Below, piece by piece: positions 33,408 through 44,677 of a stretch of 64,000 nucleotides of DNA; the first letter of the stretch is position 1; each line of letters begins with the position of its first letter. Source of the DNA: Mytilus galloprovincialis (Eukaryota; Mollusca; Bivalvia; Mytilida; Mytilidae). A model generated the notes under the pieces. It saw nothing but the letters and a program-made list of their open reading frames with translations, did no database searches and had not been told where the DNA came from. The translations under genes and the position numbers were made by a program. The stretch spans positions 95,017,795 through 95,081,794 of the forward strand of contig NC_134843.1 in assembly GCF_965363235.1 (NCBI RefSeq), in the 5' to 3' direction.

Positions 33408-34037
33408 ATTCTTACACTAGAAATTAGACATGAAAAGAGCCAATCTGAGGTTTTACACTTACATAAGTAACCAAACATGAAAACAGCCAATCTGAGGTTT
33501 TACACTTACATAAGTAACCAAACATGAAAAGAGCCAATCTGAGGTTTTACACTTACATAAGTAACCAAACATGAAAACAGCCAATCTGAGGTTTTACACT
33601 TACATAAGTAACCAAACATGAAAAGAGCCAATCTGAGGTTTCACACTTTCACACTTACATTAGAAACCAGACATCAAAAGAGCCAATCAGAGGCTGCACA
33701 CTTACATTAGAAATCAACTCATCATAGATACCAGGTTTAAACTTTGTATTTTCGCCAGACGTCTCGTTTACAAAAAACTAATCAGTGATGCTCAATCCCA
33801 AAAAATTTAAAAAGGTCAAACAAAGTACAAGATTGAATAGCATTGAGGACCAAAATTCCCAAAAGTTTTGCCAAATACAGCTAATGTAATCTATTCCTGA
33901 GGTAGAAACCAGACCTGAAAAGAGTCAATCAGAGGTTTCACACATACATTAGATACCACACCTTCAATAAAACAATCAGAAATGTCTCACTTGCATTAAA
34001 AACAAGACTTACAATGAGCCTATCAGAGGTTTTACTA
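33408..34037 (+). repeat. 47-bp tandem repeat, interrupted
   Basis: Five near-identical 47-bp units ('AGCCAATCTGAGGTTTTACA' then 'CTTACATAAGTAACCAAACA') at 33420-33650, then degenerate units to 34037. A minus-strand family A copy (33735-33903) splits the degenerate part. Confidence 0.85.
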
Positions 34038-34239
34038 CCATAAAAGGCGAATATAAATGTTTACCTCTAAGTCATCAAGTTATAGGTTATATTGAATAAG
34101 AAACGGAATCGATATAGTACTGCCTTCATGTTTAAACTCTTTAACATATGGACAGTTCATATGTTAAATGTCTAAATTAATGTTCTCGGACTTCAGTTGA
34201 ATAACATATTGAATCGTTGTATTGGTCAGTCTTTACTAA

Positions 34240-35889
34240 CTAATGTGTTTTGTATATATGGACGGTTTTACCATCGTCAAGAATAACCAGAAGTTCATTT
34301 GTTTCTCGATTATAACTTAATCCACGTGGTTGTTTTATTCCATCTTCAAAACTTAGTATCACCTCCCCTTCTCCATTTGGAGATATTTTATGAATATTAT
34401 AGGTGATATATCCTGCCACATAAACATTACCCTGGTTATCTACAGCTACTCCTTTCGGTAATTTTAGATCATGACTGGAATAGAATTCTTTTTGTTGTCC
34501 AGTTGAAGTGACCATATAGACCTTATCACCGTAGTTACTTGAGCAGAAAATATCACCATATTTGTTCATGAACGTATCTCTAGGATCAAATATTGTTTTT
34601 ATTTGCTTTAATATTCTACCATTATCTTTATCAATATTACTTAATGTCCACCCTTGACTCCTTACCCACATTTTCTCACCCAATGTACATACTGCCCAGA
34701 AGTTTCCGTCATCTGTAATAAGCTTCACAACTGTCATTGTTTGTGTGTCTATGAGTTGGATTCCAGAGCCGAAAGTGACGACTGCATGCCTATTGTCACA
34801 CATCGCCACACCTAGTGGTTGGTGATCTAAGTACATTATAATGATATCTGAACCATCAGTCTTACAAGAATACAAACAGTTTTCATTGAAAGCACATAAA
34901 AGAAGGCGACTGTTGGGAATAAAGCAACATCGAAACACTCTCACATCTTCACCTAATTGCGAGGAACTAAATGATTTCAATAGTAAAATGCATCTATCTG
35001 AGTCGGACCGACAATATGTATGGACAGTATCTGTTACATCAAGGATGCCCATTGAGTGGACTAAATCGGGAAAATTGATTACTTCTTCTGAAGGTCTGAA
35101 TTCCATTTTCTTGGTAATAGCTTTCTTTTGAACATCTTCAACAACTGCCTTTTGTCTTTCAGTTTCTAATTTCACAAATTGAAGGGTTCTGAATATATTT
35201 GAATCGATTTGATGTGACCTAACTGAGCCAATTGTATTCCTCCACGTGGTTAGATCTTCATACATGTGTCTCATGCTGCACACAGTTTCATTTGTGTTCT
35301 GTGTGTAATTCTTGCACGTCTCTTCAACCTCTGATAATATTTTAACTTCTATGTAATCCAAATGTGAATTGATTTTCTTCCGAATTTCAGATATTTTGTC
35401 CTTGATTTTTTGTTTTTCTGTAAGTGATTCTGACAATGCGTTATTCAATTCTCCCATTATTTTTTCCATGTTATGCATCAAGTCTAAAGTTTCTTTCTTC
35501 AAATCGGCTATTTGTGTTCCTTCTTCAACATCTATAATGGCCTGTTCGATAGATATTATTGTTGTACAGTTGAAATGTGCCTCTTGTTCACACTTAGAAC
35601 ATATCATTTTATCATGTTCATTACACCATAAATTCATTGTCTGGTCAGAATGACATGGACAGTGTTCTGTCGATCTATGTACATCAGCTGCACTTTCATG
35701 AAGCGATGTTTGTTTTGGAAAGTCTTGTGATTTTTGAATTTTTCGCTTAATTATATTATGTGGACTTGATAATTTCTTATGGACATCAGCACATGATTGA
35801 CAAGCATGTTCAGAACAAGTAGTACACCAAAGTTCAGCACCAGTTTCCAGACCATCCCGGAGACAACCAGCACATAATTCTGCAGACAT
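34240..35889 (-). CDS. RING-less TRIM-like protein: two B-boxes, coiled coil, NHL-type propeller
   Basis: 549 residues in one coding exon. Residues 6-44 form a first B-box-like zinc site (C6/C9, C22/C25, C30/C33, H37/H44). Residues 77-108 form B-box 2 (C77, H80, C89, H92, C97/C100, H105, C108). Residues 116-250 are a charged heptad-like coiled coil. From about 290 the sequence is a beta-propeller with NHL-like turns (LPKGVAVDNQGNVYVAGY near the C-terminus). No RING finger precedes the B-boxes, so E3 ligase activity is not expected from this chain alone. Such proteins are greatly expanded in bivalves and usually thought of as signalling or immune scaffolds; the specific role here is unknown. 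The bases before ATG read TTTTTACATTTCAG-A, a good acceptor, so a non-coding first exon lies upstream (candidate donor at 38850). Confidence 0.9.
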   Translation of the reverse strand: MSAELCAGCLRDGLETGAELWCTTCSEHACQSCADVHKKLSSPHNIIKRKIQKSQDFPKQTSLHESAADVHRSTEHCPCHSDQTMNLWCNEHDKMICSKCEQEAHFNCTTIISIEQAIIDVEEGTQIADLKKETLDLMHNMEKIMGELNNALSESLTEKQKIKDKISEIRKKINSHLDYIEVKILSEVEETCKNYTQNTNETVCSMRHMYEDLTTWRNTIGSVRSHQIDSNIFRTLQFVKLETERQKAVVEDVQKKAITKKMEFRPSEEVINFPDLVHSMGILDVTDTVHTYCRSDSDRCILLLKSFSSSQLGEDVRVFRCCFIPNSRLLLCAFNENCLYSCKTDGSDIIIMYLDHQPLGVAMCDNRHAVVTFGSGIQLIDTQTMTVVKLITDDGNFWAVCTLGEKMWVRSQGWTLSNIDKDNGRILKQIKTIFDPRDTFMNKYGDIFCSSNYGDKVYMVTSTGQQKEFYSSHDLKLPKGVAVDNQGNVYVAGYITYNIHKISPNGEGEVILSFEDGIKQPRGLSYNRETNELLVILDDGKTVHIYKTH

Positions 35890-35911
35890 TCTGAAATGTA
35901 AAAATAACTTT

Positions 35912-37215
35912 GAATTTTACGCGACTACCATACATGTGAGAGATTTGGTTAGCTATAAGACCAGATTAAATCCATCATTTTCTATACCAAGTCAGGAATA
36001 CGACAGTTATTTTCCATTCGTTTGGTGTGTTTTAGGTTTTGATTTGTCTTCTGATAAGGGACGTTTTGAATTTTCCTTAAAGTTTGGCATTTTTGTCATT
36101 TATTTTTAGCAACATTAGATATCTACAAATGTACTAGTGATGTAATGTCAAAACATTGCATAAGGCAGTTGTTTTCCTTTATATAAGCTAGTCGCTTTGT
36201 AGCTTTTTTTGGGGTGGGGTGTTATCAAAATGTACATGCATGCTTTTTCCTAATGTAACATTTTTCATTAGTTGTGATTGATTCGACATACTTAACCCTC
36301 TTTCGTTTTATAAATGTCTATAAGGACAAACAATATGTTATAAGCACTGCAGTTAATCAGGGATTTATATGTACAAATCCTTGAGTCAGTGCACCAATTT
36401 ACAAAATTTCATTATCATAGTTATTATCATTTATGGTAAACTATTAAAACATATAAACAATAAGAAACTGCCCATTTTCAGTTTGTATAAGGCGTTTAAT
36501 TTCCTGCTAGATATGATAACATATATTAAATAGCAACGTAGCTAGACATTTAAGTTAATCAATTTTCAAATTTTCCTTTTATGTACGACTTATTAATAAC
36601 AATTCAGATTAAAGGGATACCTATATAGTTCTCATCAAGTTTTTATTTGACAACTTGTTAGTGGACAAGGTCACGAATCAGAAATAACTGTGTCAATCCG
36701 ACATTTTACAAGTGTAATCACCATTCCTTTTGTTTTGGATGTTGGTATAGTAGATTTTTAACTCGGGAAAGAAAACGTCATATAAAGTTACCCTGTACGC
36801 CAGTCAGACAAATAATTTACAGAATGTATCTCTAGTGTTCGACTTGATCTTTACTTGATAATTCCAAAAAATACTCTGAAACTGTTTTTAGAGTTTGAGA
36901 TTATAATAGTTTGTACTGCTGTTTCTCCATTTTTGACATTTTTACCTATTGTGTATGTTTGTTTTGTTGAAACATCGTTGTCAATATAATAGAATTTGAT
37001 GCGACTGACATACAATTGAGAGGTTTAGCTAGCTTTAAAACCAGGTTTAATCAACCATTTTCTTGAAAGAAAATGCCTATACCAAGTCAGGAACAAGACA
37101 GTTGTAGTCCATTCTTGTGATGTGTTTGAGCTTTTGGTTTTGCCATTTGATTAGGGACTTTCCTTTTTGAATTTTCGTCGGAGTTAAGTATTTTTTTTTT
37201 TTTTTTTTTTACTTG
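35912..37215. repeat. two tandem-like copies of a dispersed repeat tail, family J
   Basis: 35912-36135 and 36985-37215 share in order 'GCGACT.CCATACA'-like, 'TACCAAGTCAGGAA', 'ACAGTT', 'CCATTC', 'TGATTAGGGAC' and 'TTTTGAATTTTC'. Both lie in the 5' intron of the TRIM-like gene, same orientation. There is no coding frame. They look like the 3' end of a larger mobile element. Confidence 0.55.
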
Positions 37216-37299
37216 TTACCGAGTGTTCCTTTTTGAATCTAGTTTAAAAGTTGTGTCGGCCTAAAAATAGAACGCATGGATAAAACACTGTTTTGGCTC

Positions 37300-38290
37300 A
37301 GAATTTAAGAATTAACACTTGTGTGGGTAAATCTGACCAACGGGCCAATTTGTATCGCCTATGATTTTTTTTTTAAAGAAACGGAGAACCCCTTTTGGAG
37401 TTGTTGCCCATGAATTTTGTTTTCCGATCTAAATATATTTATTATAAGTTTTTGTTTATTATCTTGAAAACAATTACATATACGAGTAGATAGAAATTTA
37501 AAATAACCATAACAATCAAACCTTTAAATAATTAAACATCAATTTGTCCTTTATACTTCTTTAGTAAATAAAAAGAATCTTTCAATAATCAAATAAAAAG
37601 AAAAGTAGCACCCACACTATAAGTCAATAAGATCGAAATAAAAATTGATCTATCATAGGAATTTTTGTCTTTGAAAAAAGGATGTTTACACATTTTCGCT
37701 GAAACCTGGTAAAACGCAATAAGAATCAGATATAAATAACTTAAATTAGAATTACAAAAAGTCCACATTGCTGGTATCGTCAAAACAAAAGTGCTTGTCC
37801 TTTAAAGATGAGTTTAACCATTTTGCATTTTTTTTTTACAGAAACCATTTATACAAATTAATAGAAACTACAATTGATGAAGTTATAAAGCATGATACGA
37901 TCTATAAATAAGTCAAAACAGCCGATATTGTCATCTTACTTACCCACTTAATGAAATAAAGTGTTTTACCCATTTTATGAACTTTTGGCAAACATTTTGA
38001 TAAAGAGCAAAACTAATTAACAAGATAAGATCATTAAAAAGTTTACATGGTAAAAATCGTCAATAAACCACATTAAAGGGTTTATTGCTCTTTTAATTAA
38101 AAGATGACTTCTCCACTTTTCTTGTGTATTTGGCAAACAATGTATTGTAAAAGTACAGAGAAAATAGCAAAATGTTCAGCACAATCGTTTCTGCTTATAT
38201 GTCAGTAGGAACGACAAAAACCAACTGGTTCTTGTAGGAGTTATTTCCCCTGAGTGATTCTTTTTCACATTTTTAATTTTGGTCTAGAAA
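37300..38290 (-). repeat. old, diverged copy related to family E
   Basis: 'GATCTATAAATAAGTCAAAA' with 'GCCGATATTGTCATC' and 'GGGTTTATTGCTCTTTTAAT' parallel 'GATCTATAAATAAGTCAACA' and 'GGTTTATTGCCCTTTACATT' of 54545-55470. It is heavily decayed. No gene seen. Confidence 0.35.
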
Positions 38291-38337
38291 TATAGTGGTA
38301 AAATGAAAAAGACCAGAAAATATGTTCTAAATACAAT

Positions 38338-38445
38338 ATAAAAAAGAAGATGTAGTATGATTGCCAATGAGACAACCCTCCATAAGAGACCAAAATGACA
38401 TAGACATTAACAACTATAGATCACCGTACGGCCTTCAACAAGTTG
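38338..38445 (-). repeat. dispersed repeat, family B fragment
   Basis: 'AAAAGAAGATGTAGTATGAT' then 'TGCCAATGAGACAACCCTCC' and 'GTACGGCCTTCAACAAG' is the reverse complement of the family B 3' end. Confidence 0.85.
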
Positions 38446-38850
38446 GTCATTAAGAACAATCGTAAAATTAAATCGATGAGTATACTCTGTAAACTTTAAA
38501 AATGACGACCACAAGACGATTTATAAAAATGTCACTAAATTAAAGATACAAATAATCAAACATAATTGATTTTTATATACATATTTCCAGTCAATACAGA
38601 CTTTTGCCGAGAGTCTCTTGTTCAAAATTAAGAAATGCATTCACTAAATCTTGTAGGACTTTGGAAATATACAGAATTTTAGAACAATGCGTTTAGCATT
38701 CTTTTCATGATATATATATACGGCATGACACATATTCATGATATTAGTAGCTTAAAATAATTTATTGAATTCTCTCATTATTAATTCATGCAGTCTATAC
38801 AGTTTTCCCAAAGTTTAACAAAAGCAACATATTTGTAGAATGCACTTACC

Positions 38851-38950
38851 TTCGTTCAAGTTAACTTGCTACCTACATTACAAAGGTATGGCTATTGATT
38901 ACCTAGTACACCTTTTTGTAGATAAACTAGTGACGTAACAATATTACTGG
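38851..38950 (-). promoter_or_regulatory. candidate 5' untranslated exon of the TRIM-like gene
   Basis: On the minus strand 'AACTTGAACGAAG' is followed by the strong donor GTAAGTGC. It pairs in orientation with the acceptor at 35890-35891. The 5' boundary is not visible. Inference only. Confidence 0.3.
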
Positions 38951-39109
38951 TATACAGTGAAATTGGTTTTTTGTAAATGAGAGGATTTTCCTTTATCAAA
39001 GCTTACAAGGAAAGTGAAGATTGAAAAAGATATACGGAAAATTGGGTACACGTTATCTTATAAATCTAATACGGACATTCGTATGGTCATATTTATAAAT
39101 TAACTGTTT

Positions 39110-39345
39110 ACAAAACTTTTGAAATTTTGAAATACTACGGCTTTTCTACCTCAGGAATAGATTACCTTAGCTGTATTTGGCAAAACTTTGAAGAATTTTG
39201 ATCCTCACTGCTCTTCAACTTCGTACTTTATTTGGCCTTTTTAACTTTTTTTTTTTATTCGAGCGTCACTGATGAGTTTTTTTGTAGACGAAACACGCGT
39301 CTGGAGTAAATACAAAATTTAATCCTGATATCTATGATGAGTTGT
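39110..39345 (+). repeat. dispersed repeat, family A
   Basis: 'CCTCAGGAATAGATTACCTT', 'AGCTGTATTTGGCAAAAC', 'GAGCGTCACTGATGAG' and 'GTAGACGAAACACGCGTCTG'. The complement of this interior is seen at 33735-33903. Confidence 0.8.
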
Positions 39346-39799
39346 TCTCCAATAAAAAATAACATACAACCAACCTATGTAAAACGAAGAAACTGAAAGT
39401 AGAAACCCAGAAGACAATACACAATCAACTAGATTCAGAAGTAACTATAGACTCATAATTTACTTCCCAATGGTTTTAACTTTGACAAATCATATTTCTC
39501 AAAGTTGTTGTCCTAAGATTATTTATTTATTAGAAGAGAACATATGTTGGTCAAAAGACTTAATCTTTGGTACTTGTATGTAATCATTTATTTTTTAATC
39601 ACAATAAGAAATTGTAAGTACCAAATTCTATCTTTTCTCAGTAATTAGCCAATATCTTACATAAAATTTCTCTGACGAAAAATGATAACAATGTTGTTAA
39701 GAAGCTTATCCAAGAGTGTTTCTTTCTTATTCAATAAATGTCTGATAACTGATAAGGCCACATGACCATCAGTAATTCACGTGTGCCTTTGACTACTTA

Positions 39800-39871
39800 C
39801 ATAAAATCACATTATAAGAATTATTGTTCATTGTCATATATCTTATTCCTTCACTGAGAAGTACACTAGTG
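39800..39871 (+). promoter_or_regulatory. candidate 5' untranslated exon of the secreted-protein gene
   Basis: 'AAGTACACTAGTG' is followed by the donor GTAAGC at 39872. The coding exon at 40650 begins three bases after a TTTTTACAG acceptor, so an upstream exon is needed and this is the nearest good donor. The 5' end is arbitrary. Confidence 0.3.
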
Positions 39872-40649
39872 GTAAGCTAAACGTATGGTTTCTTTTTGTT
39901 ACTTCACTGAAATACAATTAAAAACAATAGATAATGCAAACTACGTATAACATTCTGACAACGTTCTGGGAGTAGGGTCACCCAAAGTGTGCAGTGCAAT
40001 TTGATTGTTCGACAACTATAACATAACTGCTTTCAGATATTTTCAATTCCCTATTTATGTTTTTTTTTTTGTGATTTTGGGGGTACAGGGAAACAATGAA
40101 TTTAAATGTTCAACGTTGTAGAAATAAAATAATGCAGTTTTCTAATCACTGAAATTTGTTACATACTGTGATTTTTGTTCATTGATGAATGATTCGAGCA
40201 CTATTTTCAATTCCCTAATAAGACAATTATTATATTACCAGAAGTTCATTTCTAGGACTTTCAAATGCAAGCCTTGTAGGTGTTGATCATATTATCTTTT
40301 GGCGTATAAAATTATAATCCTGGTACTTTTGATAACTATTTATCATGTTTATACATGCACATGCACTAAAAGCAATTGAAAAAATCAAAAACATACATGC
40401 CAAAAAAACAAATTATTACTTTTTAAATCTCATTTTGGGTTGACTGTATAAATGAATGTCCCTTTTGTATGTTTCGCCTATCTTTTTTAAACAATAAATA
40501 GAAAAGAACACTTGGCGTCAGTATTTTTTAACCAGGTACCAAATGTTAAATTTTCTTTAACTGTTAATGATCATTAATTATAACCCCCATACCAAACTTT
40601 GTACCTAGTGTAATATTTTGTTTCATAGATTGTATTATTTTTACAGACA

Positions 40650-41318
40650 ATGTGGTCCATACTAGTGATTGTTATATCATCAATACTTATAACTTGTGCC
40701 AGTATACCAACAACACCACCCGTATGGCCTTCAGCATTCTCGGTAGATTTTGTAGAGGACATATTTTTCGCTGTTGTGAAATATTCCCACAACAATGGAA
40801 CATGGTATTATGACTTTCCGAATGGCAGAGCGAGATACGACCATCTTCGTGGACAGAAAAATAATTTTTGCGGAGGACAAAAGCTCAGTGACAATGATCC
40901 AAAGGCTCCGTGTAGTCTTTTGTTTACAAACCATAGTAACATGTATGTTATATATCCAGAGGCAAAGACATGCTGTATTTTGTGTGGCGAAAAAGAAGGT
41001 TGCACTGTTCTAAAACCAACTTGGTTGTCGAATTCCTCGTATACTGGCGATAAAGTATTTGAAGGAAAGAAATGCCATGGGTGGGCTGAACCAGGACACA
41101 TTTTCACAGACGAACTTTACGTTACTGATGAGAATGTTCTTTGTCAGTACCATGAAAAGTCATTTGTTGGTGATTTGATTCATACTCTAACATTCAACCA
41201 AGCAAGTTACAAAGTACAACAACCAGATACATCGATCTTTGATATTCCAAGCTATTGTAAGGATGTATGTCCTCGCCCTTATCCAAATCACGTGACACTC
41301 AAACGATCGATATTATAA
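40650..41318 (+). CDS. small secreted cysteine-rich protein, possibly ependymin-like
   Basis: 222 residues. Residues 1-18 are a clear signal peptide (MWSILVIVISSILITCAS). The mature part has ten cysteines (74, 88, 108, 109, 112, 118, 142, 165, 203, 207), including a tight CCILC cluster, and three N-glycosylation sequons (N49, N94, N128). The order KYSHNNGTWYYDF, ARYD, LKPTWL, Y-T-G, HGWAEPGH recalls ependymin-type proteins (YY..., R-Y-D, W-L, Y-G, W), which bind lipid-like ligands extracellularly, but the cysteine pattern differs from vertebrate ependymins and I cannot assign it firmly. The start is supported by the signal peptide and by the acceptor TTTTTACAG three bases upstream. The coding part has no intron. 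Confidence 0.85.
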   Translation: MWSILVIVISSILITCASIPTTPPVWPSAFSVDFVEDIFFAVVKYSHNNGTWYYDFPNGRARYDHLRGQKNNFCGGQKLSDNDPKAPCSLLFTNHSNMYVIYPEAKTCCILCGEKEGCTVLKPTWLSNSSYTGDKVFEGKKCHGWAEPGHIFTDELYVTDENVLCQYHEKSFVGDLIHTLTFNQASYKVQQPDTSIFDIPSYCKDVCPRPYPNHVTLKRSIL

Positions 41319-41574
41319 ATAAGTGTAAAATGCAGTTTATTTAGAGAATGAGAACAATATTTGCCTATACATTTTACATATCCACATCTTTATCGTTGGG
41401 ATATTTTTCGTTTAGTCAGTGAATTGTTAGGAAAATATTGTAATGAACAAATTGTAATCTTTGGCATTGCACAAGGTAATGTTTTATCTGACTGTTTATT
41501 GACACGTCTTTTCACTAAATACATTGGGTTTTGGATGTGTACGAATTGATAATTTAGTCTTAGATGAATGATTG

Positions 41575-43205
41575 TTTTTTTAGTAGTTTTTATTTGTTTT
41601 GAACTAACTGTCAGTAACTGCTAGTACTGTCATATCTGTACTAAGTGTCTTTTTGTTGTTGGGATGTATATGTACCGGTCCACGTCCACTTTGTCTTTTG
41701 TTAGATACGTTTCCTTTTTTCAACTGACTTTGTCGCGCTTGCGACTTTTGTCGCAGAATGCTCGACATCGGGCAATCCGGCGGCGGCGTTAACTAACTTT
41801 TTTTAGAGCTTAATATTTTAGAAGGTAGACGACCTGGATGCTCCATACTTTGTAGATACATGTGCTGTAGATTCATAATGTTCCGAAGTTTCCGTCTGTC
41901 ACATGTACATTGTCCTTGACCTCATTTTCTTGGTTCACTGACTTCTTGAAAAAAGTTCGTTTTTTTCTTATTATGAGTAATAGGACAACTATGTTTGGTA
42001 TGTGTGTACCTTGCAAGGTCTTCGTGTCCGTCAGACAATTTTTCTTTGACCTCAATCTCATTTCATGGATCAGTGAATAAGGTTAAGTTTTGGTGTTCAA
42101 GTCCTTATCTCAAATTATATAAGCACTATGTTTAATATATTTGGTGTATGGAAGGATTGTAAGGTGTACATGGCCGGCAGGTGACATCTGACCTTGACCT
42201 CCTTTTCATGGTTCAGTGGTTATAATTAAGTTTTTTTGTGTTTGGTCTGTTTTCTTATGCTGTATGCAATAGGTCTACTATATTTGGTGTATGGAATGAT
42301 TGTAAGGTGTACATGTCCAACTGGCAGGTGTCATCTGACCTCAACCTCATTTTCATTGTTCAGTGGTCGAAATTAAGTTTTTGGTCTTTTTTCTAATACT
42401 AATGGGTATATTTGGTGTATGGAATATTTTATGATGTACATGTCAGTCTCGTAGGTTTTATTTGACCTTGACCTCATTTTCATGGTTCATTGCACAGTGC
42501 TAATGTTTGTGTGTTTTTTAAAACTATAAGCAATAGGTCAACTATATTTGTTTAGTGGAAGGATTGTAAGATGTACATGTCTGCCTGGCATGGTTCATCT
42601 GATCTTGATCTCATTTCCATGGTTCATTGCTCAATGTTTGGGTTTCTTAGTTAAGTCTGTTTCTTATAAACTATAAGCAATAGGTCAACTATATTTAAAG
42701 TATGGAATATTTGTAAGGTGTATTTCTTTTTGGTGTATATGACTTTGACCTCTTTATCTTTAATCATGTTAAGTCTATGTGATAATTGTATTAAAGCTTT
42801 ATATTATGTACTATCAACATAATATTAATGGTAAGTAAAAAAGGCGAGACATTGCAGCGTGTCCCCTCTTGTTATAGTTTGTTCTTTTGGTTGTATTGTT
42901 ACACCACTCTCCCATGTTAGGGGAGTGTAAGTGCCTTCAAACTAATTAGAAAAGAAGTAACAAACTTAATATGAAAAAGACCACATTCTGTATTTGCCTC
43001 TCCCAAGCCTGGAGTCTGTAATTCAGCGGTCGTCTTGTGTTGCTGTGTTACATATTTGGTTTTCGTTCATAATTTTGTACATAAATTAGCCTGTTAGTTT
43101 TTTCGGTTGCAATGTTTTACATTTGTCATTTCGTGGCATTTTATAGATGACTTTGTTGTATGGGCTTTGCCCTTTGATGAAGGCCGTACGGTGACCTATA
43201 TTTTC
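41575..43205 (+). repeat. dispersed repeat, family B, split by a family D insertion
   Basis: The 5' part (41575-41727, 'GAACTAACTGTCAGTAACTG') and 3' part (42873-43205, 'GTTTGTTCTTTTGGTTGTAT' ... 'GAAGGCCGTACGGTGACC') are contiguous in the copy at 5125-5672. About 1.14 kb of family D sits between them. Confidence 0.8.
41728..42872 (+). mobile_element. family D element inserted into family B
   Basis: It starts 'GTCGCGCTTGCGACTTTTGT' with a stem 'CTCGACATC'. It has about six imperfect units of roughly 110 bp ('GGTGTATGGAAGGATTGTAA', 'GTGTACATG', 'CTGACCTTGACCTC', 'TTTTCATGGTTCAGTGG') and ends 'AAGGCGAGACATTGCAGCGT'. There is no coding frame. A second copy is at 43965-44677. Confidence 0.75.
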
Positions 43206-43964
43206 TAATTATACAATCATTTGTAAAACGTACGCTTATATAAGATAGATACCATTTGATTTTATTGGGTAGCGCTAGGATGAAATTTGAAAACATTCAG
43301 GACAGGAGCTTTGAGTTTAAAAACGGCAAGATAAGCAACTTTGCCAAAAAAAGCAGGATAAGAATTTGTGTTAAAAAAAAGTCAATATAAACTAATAAAA
43401 AGAAAGGCAGGATCGAATAGAGTGAAAAATGGCAGTTCTCTTATTCTAAAATTTCAGAACTGAAGTTTGTTAAATATTTACAGTAGAGACTGCATAGGTC
43501 ACCGTAGGTATGCTTCTAAAAAGAATAGCATTGTGCGATATGAACTGGTTCAATTCTAAAATTTCTGATGTGACGAAGGTCAAGACATTTCAAGAGAGAT
43601 TGAATAGAAATACTTTCACAATGAATAACACAAACCGATTTGAACTGGTATAAACTTAAAAGTTGGACGGAGGTTAAGTAATTACAACAGAGGCTGCATA
43701 ATTATATTTATTCAATGTACTTGAGTAACTGATGATTAATTACCTAAACACTTGTATACAGTATACATTTTGTAAGTACCACTGTAAAAACGTACTTAAA
43801 AGTGTCTGTTCATAAGTAGCACGCGCTAATTCGCGGTGGTTCAACTATTTTGAATACAGATATTGACCGTTTGTTAAAGTAGGATATATACCTTGGATAG
43901 AATATGTTTGTTTTCTAAATCGAAATTTGTCCTTTAGATTAAACAAAGATCTACAGTGTGCAGT
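43205..43964. other. intergenic, nothing recognised
   Basis: AT-rich sequence with no coding frame, no inverted-repeat ends and no repeat shared with the rest of the window that I can see. Two blocks near 43440-43500 and 43530-43690 share 'CTAAAATTTC', 'GAAC' and 'GAGACTGCATA'/'GAGGCTGCATA' and may be old tandem copies. Confidence 0.4.
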
Positions 43965-44677
43965 TTTTTGTCGAGCCAGCGACTTTAGTTGCAGAAAGCT
44001 CGACATAGGGATAGTGATCCGGCGGTGGCGGCTACGGCGTTAGCTCACTTCTTAAAAGCTTTATATTTTAGAAGGTGGAAGACCTGGATGCTTCATCCTT
44101 TGTATATAGATGCCTCATGTTACGAAGTTTACGTCAGTCACATGTGCAATGTTCTTGACCTCGTTTTCACGGTTCAGTGACTACTTGAAAAAAAGTTAAG
44201 ATTTTTTGTAATCTTAAATTCTCTCTTATTATAAGTAAAAGGATAACTATATTTGGCATGTGTGTACCTTGCAAGGTCCTCATGCCCGTCAGACAGTTTT
44301 CATTTGACCTCAACCTCATTTCATGGATCAGTGAACAAGGTTAAGTTTTGGTGGTCAAGTCCATAACTCAGATCGGTTCATTGCTCATTGCTCAGTGTTA
44401 AGTTTTTGTGTTTTGGTCTGTTTTTCTTAATCTATAAGCAATAGTCAACTATATTTGTTTAATTGTATGGAAGAATTGTAAGCTATTCATGTCTGCCTGG
44501 CATTATCTATTCTTACCTTGACCTCATTTTCATATGGTTCATTGGTCAATGTTTAGTTTTCTTGGTTAATGTTTAGTTTATGTGACAGTTGTAATAAAGC
44601 TTTATATTTAGGACTACCAACATAATATCAATGATTAGTAAAGAAGGCGAGACATTTCAGCGTGTGCACTCTTGTTT
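43965..44677 (+). mobile_element. family D element, second copy
   Basis: 'GTCGAGCCAGCGACTTTAGT' ... 'GCTCGACATAGGG' at the left, the same 'TTAGAAGGTGGAAGACCTGG' block, fewer internal units, and 'AAGGCGAGACATTTCAGCGT' at the right. Confidence 0.75.

Noticed and set aside
34841-35653. Plus-strand frames opposite the TRIM-like gene
   Set aside because: Antisense shadows of the 549-codon frame, with no domain of their own.
40574-41107. Other-frame and antisense frames over the secreted-protein gene
   Set aside because: Shadows; only the 222-codon frame has a signal peptide and regular cysteines.
43989-44180. 63-codon frame
   Set aside because: It lies wholly within the family D repeat and is not conserved in the other copy at 41.7 kb.
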